Positions 7,600 to 15,902 of a stretch of DNA of 60,475 bases are shown here, piece by piece; within the stretch, counting starts at the first letter, position 1; each line of letters opens with the position of its first letter. The position numbers and the translations under genes are program-made. The DNA comes from an uncultured Ruminococcus sp. (GTDB lineage: Bacteria; Bacillota; Clostridia; Oscillospirales; Acutalibacteraceae), in NCBI GenBank assembly GCA_902761375.1, contig CACWKB010000011.1, positions 1 to 60,475 on the forward strand, in the 5' to 3' direction. The notes beneath the pieces are model-generated. The model did no database searches. It worked only from the letters and a program-made list of their open reading frames with translations, and was not told the origin of the DNA.

Positions 7600-9069
7600 A
7601 TGAAGGTAAAATATTCGCTGATTCCATTTATCCCGGCGGCGCTTGTCATGCTCGCGCTCAGGGTCGCAGGCACGTTCGCCGTGGATCAAAACGGTATGAT
7701 TTTCGGAATGAACCGCATGGCTCTTTCTTATACGACTATCGGAGTCGGTCTCGCTTTGTTCGTCGTCTGCATACTGATCAATATCTTTGACCGCAAAACC
7801 GCGCCGGTTTATCCCGTTAAAAAGAATCCCGTCGCGGGCATTCTGTCAAGTATTTCGGGCGTTCTCGTCATCGCCTCCTCCACCGCTCAGGTGATCAACA
7901 CCACTACCGAGGCGCAGTATTATGTGATGACCATCATCGCCGCCGTATTCTCGATTCCTGCGGGAATTGCGTTCATGCTGATGTCGCGCGCGAATTTCAG
8001 CGGAAAATCCGCTGTTTCCGGCATTTCCATGCTCTTTGTTTTCCCTGCGCTCTGGGGCTGCTGTGAGCTCGTCTATGAGTTCCTCAACGCCACCAAGGTA
8101 TCTATCTCGGCTACCGACCTGACCCCCTTGTTCGCATATATCTTCATCACCCTCTACATCTTCTCCTATGCGATGGTGATCTCGAGAATAAAGGGCAGGA
8201 ACCCCGTAAAGGGCTGTTTTATTTACGGTCTGCCCGCCGCGGCTTTTTCGCTGCTCAACGCGCTGAACGTTTTCCTGACCGCTTCTCAGGAGGGCTTCAC
8301 CTATGTGAACATCCTCAACGGTCTGATGTTCGCCGTGTTAGGTCTGTTCGCTCTTTCCTTCCTGTTTAAGATGTTCTCCAATGTCTGCACCAAGGACGAG
8401 ATCGAGATCATCGACGGCATCCCCGACGAAGAGGAGAGCGTCAAGGAAGAGGACAAGTATATCGACACCAAAGATTATGACGAGCTTGTTTTCTCCGAGC
8501 GCGGCAGATCTGAAAGCGGAAAAAAGGACAAGAAGGAAAAAAACGCTAACGTTACCGACGATTATTATTCCTCGTCGGGCATAGATGATTTTATCATAGG
8601 CTATAACCGTGACGATATCGACAAGGATATCCCCAACTATTACTCCTCGGTAAACGGCGAGACCAACGTCGACGAGGGAATTGTATATCCCCAGAAGCTC
8701 GACGTCGTTGAGGTCGAGTCCGGCGCAGTGATTCCTCTTAAAAAGGTTGAGGAGCAGCCTGAGCCCGTTTCTTCCTCTGTCGAGAAGCTTTCCGAGGAGC
8801 TCGAGAAAGCGCGCATGAAGAAAAAGTCTGTTAAGAAGGAGCAGCCCGCCAAAAAAGCCGAGCCCAAGCCCGAGCCCGCTCCCAAGGCTGAGCCAAAGCC
8901 CGAGCCTAAGCCTGTTCCCAAGCCCGAGCCTAAGCCTGTTCCCAAGCCCGAGCCCAAGCCTGCTCCCGTTGAAGAGCCTCTTGCGTCTGTTGCCGATGAC
9001 GACGGTATTTCCTCGGATCGCCTCAATGAGATCGAGCGTCTGCTTCAGGAGCTTGAGAATAAAAAATAA
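7600..9069 (+). CDS. Polytopic membrane protein with charged Pro-rich cytoplasmic tail
   Basis: A 489-residue protein not assigned to a known family. Residues 1-~265 contain roughly eight hydrophobic segments. Residues ~270-489 are hydrophilic: an acidic part (DEIEIIDGIPDEEE), a Lys-rich patch (KKDKKEKN), then Lys-Pro-Glu-Pro repeats and a coiled-coil-like C-terminal helix (SDRLNEIERLLQELENKK). The ATG is preceded by GGAG. The tail is probably cytoplasmic and could recruit partners; the Pro-rich arm resembles linkers in cell-envelope organising proteins, but function is unknown. It is immediately followed by the promoter of the thrS T-box. Confidence 0.75.
   Translation: MKVKYSLIPFIPAALVMLALRVAGTFAVDQNGMIFGMNRMALSYTTIGVGLALFVVCILINIFDRKTAPVYPVKKNPVAGILSSISGVLVIASSTAQVINTTTEAQYYVMTIIAAVFSIPAGIAFMLMSRANFSGKSAVSGISMLFVFPALWGCCELVYEFLNATKVSISATDLTPLFAYIFITLYIFSYAMVISRIKGRNPVKGCFIYGLPAAAFSLLNALNVFLTASQEGFTYVNILNGLMFAVLGLFALSFLFKMFSNVCTKDEIEIIDGIPDEEESVKEEDKYIDTKDYDELVFSERGRSESGKKDKKEKNANVTDDYYSSSGIDDFIIGYNRDDIDKDIPNYYSSVNGETNVDEGIVYPQKLDVVEVESGAVIPLKKVEEQPEPVSSSVEKLSEELEKARMKKKSVKKEQPAKKAEPKPEPAPKAEPKPEPKPVPKPEPKPVPKPEPKPAPVEEPLASVADDDGISSDRLNEIERLLQELENKK
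8857..8970 (+). repeat. Tandem 24-bp coding repeats (KPEPKPVP)
   Basis: In-frame tandem units coding PEPKPVPK. Two units are identical (8899-8922 and 8923-8946), followed by a diverged third (8947-8970) and degenerate upstream copies. They form the extended linker of the membrane protein's tail and are prone to copy-number change. Confidence 0.85.
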
Positions 9070-9072
9070 TGG

Positions 9073-9101
9073 TTGACACCGGATGGTTTTAGTGCTATCA
9101 T
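9073..9101 (+). promoter_or_regulatory. Promoter of the thrS T-box transcript
   Basis: Consensus TTGACA (9073-9078), 17-base spacer, TATCAT (9096-9101), starting 3 bases after the previous stop codon. Confidence 0.75.
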
Positions 9102-9109
9102 ATTAAAAA

Positions 9110-9351
9110 CAAAAGCGACGATAAGGACACGAGCTCTTGCTTCAACGATTTTCAGAGAGTGCCGCAAACGCTGCAAGCGGCATATTCGCGGCAACTGCTT
9201 ACCGCCTTTGAGCTCCGCGCAGGAAATGGTGCGGCGTGCTTCCGCGTTAAGGACGTAAACGAGGGTATTGCCCCGGCAATACCGAAATTGGGTGGAACCG
9301 CGAGTCAATTCGTCCCAATGCTTTTAACCGAGCATTGGGACTTTCTTTTTT
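9110..9351 (+). ncRNA. T-box riboswitch controlling thrS
   Basis: This leader senses uncharged tRNA-Thr and lets transcription proceed when it is bound. The hallmark T-box sequence TGGAACCGCG is at 9293-9302, and AGAGAGTGCC of Stem I is near 9152. A strong intrinsic terminator (TCCCAATGCT 9313-9322 with AGCATTGGGA 9331-9340, then a T-run) ends the leader 28 bases before the thrS start. Two in-line candidates for the threonine specifier codon lie in the 3' half of Stem I (ACT at ~9194 and ACC at ~9200). Which one sits in the specifier loop needs a structure model. Confidence 0.92.
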
Positions 9352-9379
9352 ATAATAATGTATGTGAGGAGAATTTGAA

Positions 9380-11323
9380 ATGATCAACGTTGAATTAAAG
9401 GGCGGAGTTGTCAAGGAATTTGACAACGGCATCACGCCCGCCGAAATCGCAAAATCCATCAGCATGGGACTTTATAAGGCTGTATGCGCCGCCAAGATCG
9501 ACGGAGTGACCGCCGATCTCAGGACTCCGCTCAACGCCGACTGCAGCGTGGAGCTGCTTACCTTTGACGATCCCGAGGGTCAGAACGCCTTCCGTCACAC
9601 TGCTTCCCATATCCTTGCTCAGGCGGTAAAGCGCCTGTATCCCAACGCGAAATGCGCCATCGGTCCCGCTATAGAAAACGGCTTCTACTATGATTTCGAC
9701 GTTGAGAAGCCCTTCTCCGCCGAGGATCTTGAAAAAATCAAGGCGGAAATGAAGAAGATCGTCAAATCCGGTCTGGAGATCGAGCGCTTTGAGCTGACTC
9801 CCGACGAGGCTGTTGCCAAGCTCAAGGAGATGGACGAGCCCTACAAGGTCGAGCTCTGCGAAGAGCACCGCGACAAGGGAGAGAAGATCAGCTTCTACAA
9901 GCAGGGCGAATTCGTTGACCTCTGCGCCGGTCCTCACCTCATGAGCGTAGCTCCCGTAAAGGCGTTTGAGCTCACCAACTGCACAGGAGCCTACTGGCGC
10001 GGCGACGCCAAGAACGCGCAGCTCTGCCGCGTTTACGGCACAGCCTTCCCCAAGGCGTCAATGCTCGAGGAGCATTTGGCTCAGCTCGAGGAGGCGAGAA
10101 AGCGCGACCACAACAAGCTCGGCAGAGAGATGGGCTTCTTTACCACTGTCGATTATATCGGTCAGGGTCTGCCTATCCTGCTTCCCAAGGGCGCGCGCGT
10201 CATCCAGCTTCTCCAGCGCTTTGTCGAGGACGAGGAGCAGAAGAGGGGCTGGCTGCTGACCAAGACTCCCTTCATGGCTAAGTCCGACCTTTATAAAATC
10301 AGCGGTCACTGGGATCACTATCAGGACGGTATGTTCATCTTCGGCGATCCGAACAGCGACGGCGAGGTGTTCGCCCTCCGTCCCATGACCTGTCCCTTCC
10401 AGTATCAGGCATATCTCAACAAGCAGCGCTCCTACCGCGACCTGCCCCTGCGCTACAACGAGACCTCCACGCTCTTCCGCAACGAGGCTTCGGGCGAGAT
10501 GCACGGCCTTATCCGCGTCCGTCAGTTTACAATTTCCGAGGGTCACCTGATGTGTACTCCCGAGCAGCTCGAGGACGAGTTCCGCAAGTGTGTTGAGCTC
10601 GCAGGCTTCATGCTCAAAACCGTCGGTCTGTACGAGGACGTCAGCTACCGCTTCTCCCAGTGGGATCCCGAGGATCGCGAGAAATATATCGGCACCAAGG
10701 AGGAGTGGGACAACGTACAGAATATGATGGGCGCTATCCTCGACAACCTCGGCATCGACTACAAGGTCGGCGTCGGCGAGGCGGCGTTCTACGGTCCCAA
10801 GCTCGACATCCAGATCAAGAACGTCTACGGCAAGGAGGACACGCTGATCACTATCCAGATCGATCCCTATCTCGCCGAGAAATTCGACATGGAATACGTC
10901 GATCGCGACGGCGTCAAGAAGCATCCCTTCATCATCCACCGCACCTCTATCGGTTGCTATGAGAGGACGCTCGCCCTGCTTATCGAGAAGTATGCCGGCG
11001 CGTTTCCGCTGTGGCTCGCTCCCACTCAGGTCAAGCTGCTCGCCGTTGCCGACAGACACCTCGACTACGTCTACGGGATCCGTGATGAGCTCGAGAAGTA
11101 CGGTCTGCGCGTTGAGGTCGACACCAGAAGCGAAAAGATCGGCTACAAGATCCGCGAGGCTCAGCTTGAAAAGGTGCCCTATATGTTCATCATCGGCGAC
11201 AAGGACATCGAAGCCGGCACGGTTTCCGTCCGTCACCGCAAGAACGGCGATCTCGGCGCGATGAAGCTCGAGGAGTTTGTAAAGCTCGCGCTTGAAGAGA
11301 TAGCGACCAAGGCGATCGTATAA
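9380..11323 (+). CDS. thrS: Threonine--tRNA ligase
   Basis: Charges tRNA-Thr. The 647-residue length and domain order are typical: TGS domain (residues 1-60), editing domain with HTASHILAQAVKR and CAGPHL, and a class II catalytic core with motif 2 (RNEASGEMHGLIRVRQF). The C-terminal anticodon-binding domain ends the protein. GAGGAG lies 7 bases before ATG. It is controlled by the T-box leader, and the stop codon overlaps the start of the next gene by one base. Confidence 0.98.
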   Translation: MINVELKGGVVKEFDNGITPAEIAKSISMGLYKAVCAAKIDGVTADLRTPLNADCSVELLTFDDPEGQNAFRHTASHILAQAVKRLYPNAKCAIGPAIENGFYYDFDVEKPFSAEDLEKIKAEMKKIVKSGLEIERFELTPDEAVAKLKEMDEPYKVELCEEHRDKGEKISFYKQGEFVDLCAGPHLMSVAPVKAFELTNCTGAYWRGDAKNAQLCRVYGTAFPKASMLEEHLAQLEEARKRDHNKLGREMGFFTTVDYIGQGLPILLPKGARVIQLLQRFVEDEEQKRGWLLTKTPFMAKSDLYKISGHWDHYQDGMFIFGDPNSDGEVFALRPMTCPFQYQAYLNKQRSYRDLPLRYNETSTLFRNEASGEMHGLIRVRQFTISEGHLMCTPEQLEDEFRKCVELAGFMLKTVGLYEDVSYRFSQWDPEDREKYIGTKEEWDNVQNMMGAILDNLGIDYKVGVGEAAFYGPKLDIQIKNVYGKEDTLITIQIDPYLAEKFDMEYVDRDGVKKHPFIIHRTSIGCYERTLALLIEKYAGAFPLWLAPTQVKLLAVADRHLDYVYGIRDELEKYGLRVEVDTRSEKIGYKIREAQLEKVPYMFIIGDKDIEAGTVSVRHRKNGDLGAMKLEEFVKLALEEIATKAIV

Positions 11324-12054
11324 TGGGGCTTTCCCGATATCATAAGCGCAGCTACCGCCCATATCAGAACCGCAGGCGGATATTCGTCGGGATCGGCGTC
11401 GCCGCGGCTGTGGTTCTGCTGATCGCGGGAGCCGCGATATACACCTTGCTCACGCGCGATACCGGGAGCGAACCGGTCGAGGAGACCTCGGCGGTCGATA
11501 TGCAAAAAGCCGACGACGCCTCGCTCTTGGTCGTCGTGAACAGACAAAACCCTCTTTCCGCGGACTATAAGCCGTCCCTGAGGGAATACAGGGGCTTGTA
11601 CTTCAATCCTGTTCTGCTCTCAGACCTTCGCGCTTTGATAAAAGACGCCGAGGCTCAGGGCGTGAAGCTGACCGTCAAGACCGCTTACCGCTCCTATGAG
11701 GAGCAGCAGGCGCTCTATGAGAAAACTCTTAATGATTATCTGAAATCGGGTCAGTACTCCGAGGTCAGAGCCGAGGCTGAGGCTCAAAAGCACGTTCCCA
11801 AGGCGGGCTGCAGCGAGGCTCAGCTCGGACTGCTGCTCGAGTTTGACGTATCGGATTCCTCGGCAAAGGCGTTCCTTCAGCGAAGCTGTGTCAATTACGG
11901 CTTCATTCCGCGCTATCCCGAGGGCAAGGACGAGCTGACTCACCGCGCTCCCGACGACAGCCTCTACCGCTATGTAGGAAGGGACAACGCGGTCAGGATC
12001 CGTTCGCTCGATATGTGCCTTGAAGAATACTACAATTATATCAATAAGGAATAG
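11323..12054 (+). CDS. Degenerate VanY-like (D-Ala-D-Ala carboxypeptidase fold) membrane protein
   Basis: A 243-residue protein with a basic N-terminus, one transmembrane helix (residues ~20-42) and an extracellular domain related to VanY-type DD-carboxypeptidases: SLLVVVNRQNPLSADYKP near residue 67, then TAYRSYEEQQALY near 120. The zinc-binding signature SxHxxGxAxD is here SEAQLGLLLE (residues 164-173), with His replaced by Ala and Asp by Glu. The usual ExWHxR near the C-terminus is DDSLYR (211-216), without His. All three expected zinc ligands are therefore missing, so it is probably not a peptidase and may act in cell-wall binding or as a regulator. It is transcribed with thrS and the C39-like gene. 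Confidence 0.75.
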   Translation: MGLSRYHKRSYRPYQNRRRIFVGIGVAAAVVLLIAGAAIYTLLTRDTGSEPVEETSAVDMQKADDASLLVVVNRQNPLSADYKPSLREYRGLYFNPVLLSDLRALIKDAEAQGVKLTVKTAYRSYEEQQALYEKTLNDYLKSGQYSEVRAEAEAQKHVPKAGCSEAQLGLLLEFDVSDSSAKAFLQRSCVNYGFIPRYPEGKDELTHRAPDDSLYRYVGRDNAVRIRSLDMCLEEYYNYINKE

Positions 12055-12056
12055 TT

Positions 12057-12947
12057 ATGAAGATGACATTTTTTCAGAAGCTGAAGCGTTTTATGTCGCG
12101 TCTGGCAAAGGAGTTCAAAAAGCTTCCTCGCAGGACAAAGCGAAATATTTTTCTGGTGCTTGCTGGCATCCTCGCCGTGATAATCCTCTTGATCGTCATC
12201 GCGTCGGCTTGCTCGGCGGCTTCCTCAAGGCGCGCCGCCGAGGAGCAGGAGAGAGAGCAGCAGGCTTCGATAGCGGCTTATGAGCAGTCACAGGCGACCA
12301 CCGCACCCGTAAATCAGACCTCGCACATGATACAGGGCGTTCCCGTTATCAGTCAGAGCGATCTGCGCGCGGGCTGCGAGACCTACGCCTGCACAATGCT
12401 GCTGCAGTACATGGGCTTCGACATTGACGAGCACGACTTCGCGGACAACTATCTGATCTGCCGCGATATCTCCTACGACGACGACGGCACGCGCTACGGC
12501 CCCGATATGTACTCCGCGTTTGCCGGAACCGTTTACAACGGCTACGGCATCTATGCCCCCGCGATGGCTAAGTCGATGGATCTGTATTTTGAGGCGCAAA
12601 ATTCTCCCAAGCGCGCAAAGCCCCTCAAAAATGTCACGCTTGCTCAGCTTTGCGAGGATTATACAAAAAACGATATTGGCGTTATGGTCTGGGCTACCAC
12701 CGATATGCAGGAGCCCGTTGAGGATCAGTCGGTCTGGGTCGTGAACTACACCGACGAAAACGCCGTCACTCATGAGGGCGACACCTTCTCATGGCCGGGA
12801 CACGAGCATTGTCTGGTGCTCATCGGCTACGACGAGACCAAGTATTATTTCTCGGATTCCGTCGCCGGCGAGGTCTCCTCGTGGGATAAGGCGCTGTGCG
12901 AGCAGCGTTTTCAGCAGCTCGGCTCTCAGGCTATCGTTGTTTTGTAA
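12057..12947 (+). CDS. Membrane-anchored C39-like cysteine peptidase family protein
   Basis: A 296-residue protein with a Lys/Arg-rich N-terminus, a transmembrane helix (residues ~31-50), a Glu/Gln-rich linker and an extracellular papain-like C39_2 domain. The nucleophile region is LRAGCETYACTMLL (Cys107). The His is in HEHCLVLIGYD, followed by the Asp-containing FSDSVAGE. The fold matches peptidase C39 domains but there is no ABC transporter, so it is not a bacteriocin exporter. Substrate is unknown. AAGGA precedes the start by about 7 bases, and the spacing to the previous gene is 2 bases. Confidence 0.82.
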   Translation: MKMTFFQKLKRFMSRLAKEFKKLPRRTKRNIFLVLAGILAVIILLIVIASACSAASSRRAAEEQEREQQASIAAYEQSQATTAPVNQTSHMIQGVPVISQSDLRAGCETYACTMLLQYMGFDIDEHDFADNYLICRDISYDDDGTRYGPDMYSAFAGTVYNGYGIYAPAMAKSMDLYFEAQNSPKRAKPLKNVTLAQLCEDYTKNDIGVMVWATTDMQEPVEDQSVWVVNYTDENAVTHEGDTFSWPGHEHCLVLIGYDETKYYFSDSVAGEVSSWDKALCEQRFQQLGSQAIVVL

Positions 12948-13037
12948 TCGGGCGGCAGGCTTTTTCCGAAAATTTACCGCTAATCCGAACAAAAAATAAA
13001 ATCTTAAATACATCCTTAAAAAATTTTGCAAAAACAC

Positions 13038-13066
13038 TTGCATTTTGCAAACATATGTAGTATAAT
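13038..13066 (+). promoter_or_regulatory. Promoter of rpmE
   Basis: TTGCAT (13038-13043), 17-base spacer, TATAAT (13061-13066), about 37 bases before the rpmE start. Confidence 0.7.
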
Positions 13067-13102
13067 ATCTCTGTTATTTGCGTAAAGAAGTAGGTGAAAA
13101 GA

Positions 13103-13306
13103 ATGAAAGAGAACATCCATCCCAAGTATGAACAGACTACGATTACCTGCGCTTGCGGTAATGTTATTGAGACAGGTTCCACCAGAAAGGATATCCGCGT
13201 TGAAATCTGCTCCAAATGTCATCCCTTCTATACCGGAAAGCAGAAGCTGGTTGACACAGGCGGACGTGTCGACAGATTCAAGAAGCGTTTCAACATCGCA
13301 AAATAA
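13103..13306 (+). CDS. rpmE: 50S ribosomal protein bL31
   Basis: A 67-residue ribosomal protein. It is the zinc-containing (C+) form: CAC near residue 16 and [10 protein letters not shown] near residue 36 supply four cysteines. The C-terminus DRFKKRF is typical. The ATG at 13103 is preferred over GTG 13094 because AGGTGA, which contains that GTG, forms the Shine-Dalgarno site. It is followed by a hairpin terminator. Confidence 0.97.
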   Translation: MKENIHPKYEQTTITCACGNVIETGSTRKDIRVEICSKCHPFYTGKQKLVDTGGRVDRFKKRFNIAK

Positions 13307-13320
13307 GGAATGTGATCTAC

Positions 13321-13350
13321 GGGCGGCACGGCGTGTCGCCCTGTTTTCTT
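13321..13350 (+). terminator. Terminator after rpmE
   Basis: A 9-bp stem with one G-U pair (GGGCGGCAC / GTGTCGCCC, 13321-13329 with 13333-13341), followed by TGTTTTCTTT. Confidence 0.7.
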
Positions 13351-13360
13351 TGAGGTGCCT

Positions 13361-13996
13361 ATGTCAGGTGACTATAAAACCGTAAAAAAAGAGGCGAAGG
13401 ACGAGTTCGTTGAGCGCCGTTCGCGTTTTATCGGCTATGTCAAGCCCGTTTCCTGCGAGCAGGAGGCGATCGACTTTATAAATGAAAAGCGCTCCGCGCA
13501 TTGGGACGCGACCCACAACGTCTACGCATATTCTCTGCGAGAGGGTAACGTGACGCGCTACAGCGACGACGGCGAGCCCTCGGGAACGGCGGGTATGCCG
13601 GTGCTCGATGTGATCAAAAAGAACGGCGTGACCGACGTCTGCGTGGTGGTGACGCGCTACTTCGGCGGCGTACTGCTCGGAACGGGAGGCTTGGTGCGCG
13701 CCTATTCCCGGGGAGCCAAGACAGCGCTCGAGGCAGGAGAGATGGTTGAGATGCGGCTCTGCAGCGTCTGCACGCTCACCTGCTCCTACAATCAGTATGG
13801 CAAGGCTTCCTCGCTCATTCCCGAATGCGGAGGAGTTGTTGACGATACGAGCTTCGACGCCGCGGTGACTCTGAGCTTCCACATCAAGCCCGAGCGCCTC
13901 GGGACGCTCAACAGGCGGCTTGCCGAGGCTACCGCCGGCGCGATACAGGCGAAATGCGAGAGAGAGGATTATTTTGCTGCCGAACCGACGGCTTAA
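13361..13996 (+). CDS. YigZ/IMPACT family protein
   Basis: A 211-residue member of the UPF0029 (YigZ, IMPACT) family. The signature is GEPSGTAGMPVLDVI followed by VVVTRYFGGVLLGTGGLVRAYS. The N-terminal domain shares an S5-like fold and the C-terminal DUF1949 domain is ferredoxin-like. The molecular role in bacteria is not settled; eukaryotic IMPACT modulates Gcn1/Gcn2 signalling. The ATG at 13361 follows GAGG by 5 bases. Confidence 0.92.
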   Translation: MSGDYKTVKKEAKDEFVERRSRFIGYVKPVSCEQEAIDFINEKRSAHWDATHNVYAYSLREGNVTRYSDDGEPSGTAGMPVLDVIKKNGVTDVCVVVTRYFGGVLLGTGGLVRAYSRGAKTALEAGEMVEMRLCSVCTLTCSYNQYGKASSLIPECGGVVDDTSFDAAVTLSFHIKPERLGTLNRRLAEATAGAIQAKCEREDYFAAEPTA

Positions 13997-14117
13997 CGCG
14001 GCACAAAAAGGGCGCGCGTTTGTTTTTCGCGCATAACGGAAAATATTTCAAAAAAATAAAGGAATAATATCAAAAACCGAGTATATAGTAATTAGAATGA
14101 AGGAAAGGAGCGGTATT

Positions 14118-15884
14118 TTGGCTTTCCCCGAGACATTTTTGCAGGATCTGAAGCTGCGCAACGACATTACCGAGGTGGTGTCGGGCTATGTCAGCCTCAA
14201 GCGCAGGGGAAGGAACATGGTCGGGCTTTGTCCGTTCCACGGTGAAAAAACGCCCTCCTTCAACATATATACCGAAAACGGTTCCTTTTACTGCTTCGGC
14301 TGCGGAGTAGGCGGCGACGTTATCTCTTTTATAATGAAGATCGAAAACCTCGATTATGTCGACGCGGTGAAGTTTTTAGCTCAGCGCGCCGGAATGGAGC
14401 TGCCCGAGAACTCCTACGACGACAGCATGAGCAGGCTCAGGACCCGCGTGCTCGAGGCTAACCGCGAGGCGGCGCGCTTTTACTTTAAAACGCTGATGTC
14501 GCCTCAGGGCAGGACCGGTCTTGACTACTTTCACGGCAGAGCTCTCAGCGACGCGACCATCCGTCACTTCGGACTCGGCTATGCCGACGGAAGCTGGGGC
14601 TCGCTGTGCGCGTATTTAAAAGAAAAGGGCTTCAAAGAGAGCGAGCTTGTCGCCGCAAATCTCGCCGTAAGGCAGCGCAGCGGCAACGGCGTGTACGACC
14701 GCTTCACCGACAGGGTGATGTTTCCGATCATCGACCTGCGCGGCAACGTGATCGCCTTCGGCGGCAGGATAATGTCGGACAAGAAGCCGAAATACCTCAA
14801 CACCTCCGATACTCCCGTTTTTAAGAAGAGCGAGAACCTGTTTTCGCTCAATAACGCCAAAAACTCCGGCAGCCGCGAGCTGATACTCTGCGAGGGCTAT
14901 ATGGACGTCATCGCCGTGAATCAGGCGGGCTTTCATAACGCGGTAGCGACGCTCGGCACCGCGCTCACGCATGAGCAGGCGGCGCTGATGAAGCGTTATG
15001 CCGACGAGGTGATAATCTGCTACGACGCCGATGAAGCGGGTCAAAAGGCGACCGCGAGGGCTATCCCTCTGCTTCGGGGAGCGGGGCTGAACATCCGCGT
15101 GCTGACCGTTCCCGACGGCAAGGATCCCGACGAATTCATCCGCTCGAGGGGCGACGACGGTCCCAACGCCTTTCGCGCCCTTATCGAGAAGAGCGGCAAC
15201 GACGTCGAATACCGCCTGCAGAAGCTCAGGGCGGATTACAACCTCGAGACCTCGGAGGGCAAGGTCGGCTATCTCGGGGCGTGCGTCAAGCTGATCGCCA
15301 CGATCTCGGGACCGGTTGAGCGCGACCTGTACATCGGTCAGCTCTGCCGCGAATTCTCTGTCGACAAGGCGTCGTTCATGGCTCAGGTGGATTCCGAGCT
15401 CAAACGCGGCGCGCGTGAGGACATGCGCCGACAGAACCGCAGGCTCCTTAACGATCTTAGCGGCAGGGGAGACAGGCTCGACGTCGACCGCGCCAAAAAG
15501 CCTCGCAGCTCCTCGGCTGAGGAGGCGCTTGTGGCGTTTTTGATAAACAACCCCGATTCGCTCGGCTACATACTCGGCAGGGTAACTGCCGAACAGTTCC
15601 AGAATTCGCTGATGAAGCGGTATTTTGTGTACGTGAGCGAGCGCATCGAAAAAAACCTCGACCCTTTGTCGGGGATATCGGGCGACTTCACCGAGGAGGA
15701 GCGCTCAAGATTGTTTGGTATTCTGCACAAGCGTTCGGGGATCGCCGAATCCCGCCGTGCGCTTGACGAATATATACAAGTCATAACCGAAGAGAGCCGT
15801 AAGCTCAGCCATCGGCAGGTGGAAGAAATGAGCGCCGAGCAGCTTATGGCGAGCTTGGGGAAGCTTAAGGAAAACAAAAAGTAA
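14118..15884 (+). CDS. dnaG: DNA primase
   Basis: Synthesises RNA primers at the replication fork. The 588-residue protein has the N-terminal CHC2 zinc finger (CPFH, then CFGCG), a Toprim core (ILCEGYMDVIAVNQAGF; YDADEAGQKA) and a C-terminal helicase-binding region. TTG 14118 is chosen because AAAGGAG lies 8 bases upstream and translation then begins MAFPETFLQDLKLRNDI, the usual DnaG N-terminus. The ATG at 14097 would put the Shine-Dalgarno inside the gene. It is followed 18 bases later by rpoD, as in the classic macromolecular-synthesis operon, but rpsU is not adjacent. Confidence 0.97.
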   Translation: MAFPETFLQDLKLRNDITEVVSGYVSLKRRGRNMVGLCPFHGEKTPSFNIYTENGSFYCFGCGVGGDVISFIMKIENLDYVDAVKFLAQRAGMELPENSYDDSMSRLRTRVLEANREAARFYFKTLMSPQGRTGLDYFHGRALSDATIRHFGLGYADGSWGSLCAYLKEKGFKESELVAANLAVRQRSGNGVYDRFTDRVMFPIIDLRGNVIAFGGRIMSDKKPKYLNTSDTPVFKKSENLFSLNNAKNSGSRELILCEGYMDVIAVNQAGFHNAVATLGTALTHEQAALMKRYADEVIICYDADEAGQKATARAIPLLRGAGLNIRVLTVPDGKDPDEFIRSRGDDGPNAFRALIEKSGNDVEYRLQKLRADYNLETSEGKVGYLGACVKLIATISGPVERDLYIGQLCREFSVDKASFMAQVDSELKRGAREDMRRQNRRLLNDLSGRGDRLDVDRAKKPRSSSAEEALVAFLINNPDSLGYILGRVTAEQFQNSLMKRYFVYVSERIEKNLDPLSGISGDFTEEERSRLFGILHKRSGIAESRRALDEYIQVITEESRKLSHRQVEEMSAEQLMASLGKLKENKK

Positions 15885-15902
15885 TGGGAAAGGAAGATTT
15901 TT

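Noticed and set aside
8857..8970. CRISPR-like repeats
   Set aside because: Short contiguous in-frame coding repeats without unique spacers; no cas genes anywhere in the window.
9073..9383. Short ORFs inside the thrS leader
   Set aside because: They lie within the T-box RNA, have no ribosome-binding site, and cross the terminator.
10058..11362. Long minus-strand ORF opposite thrS
   Set aside because: Antisense shadow of thrS, whose catalytic motifs and T-box are clear.
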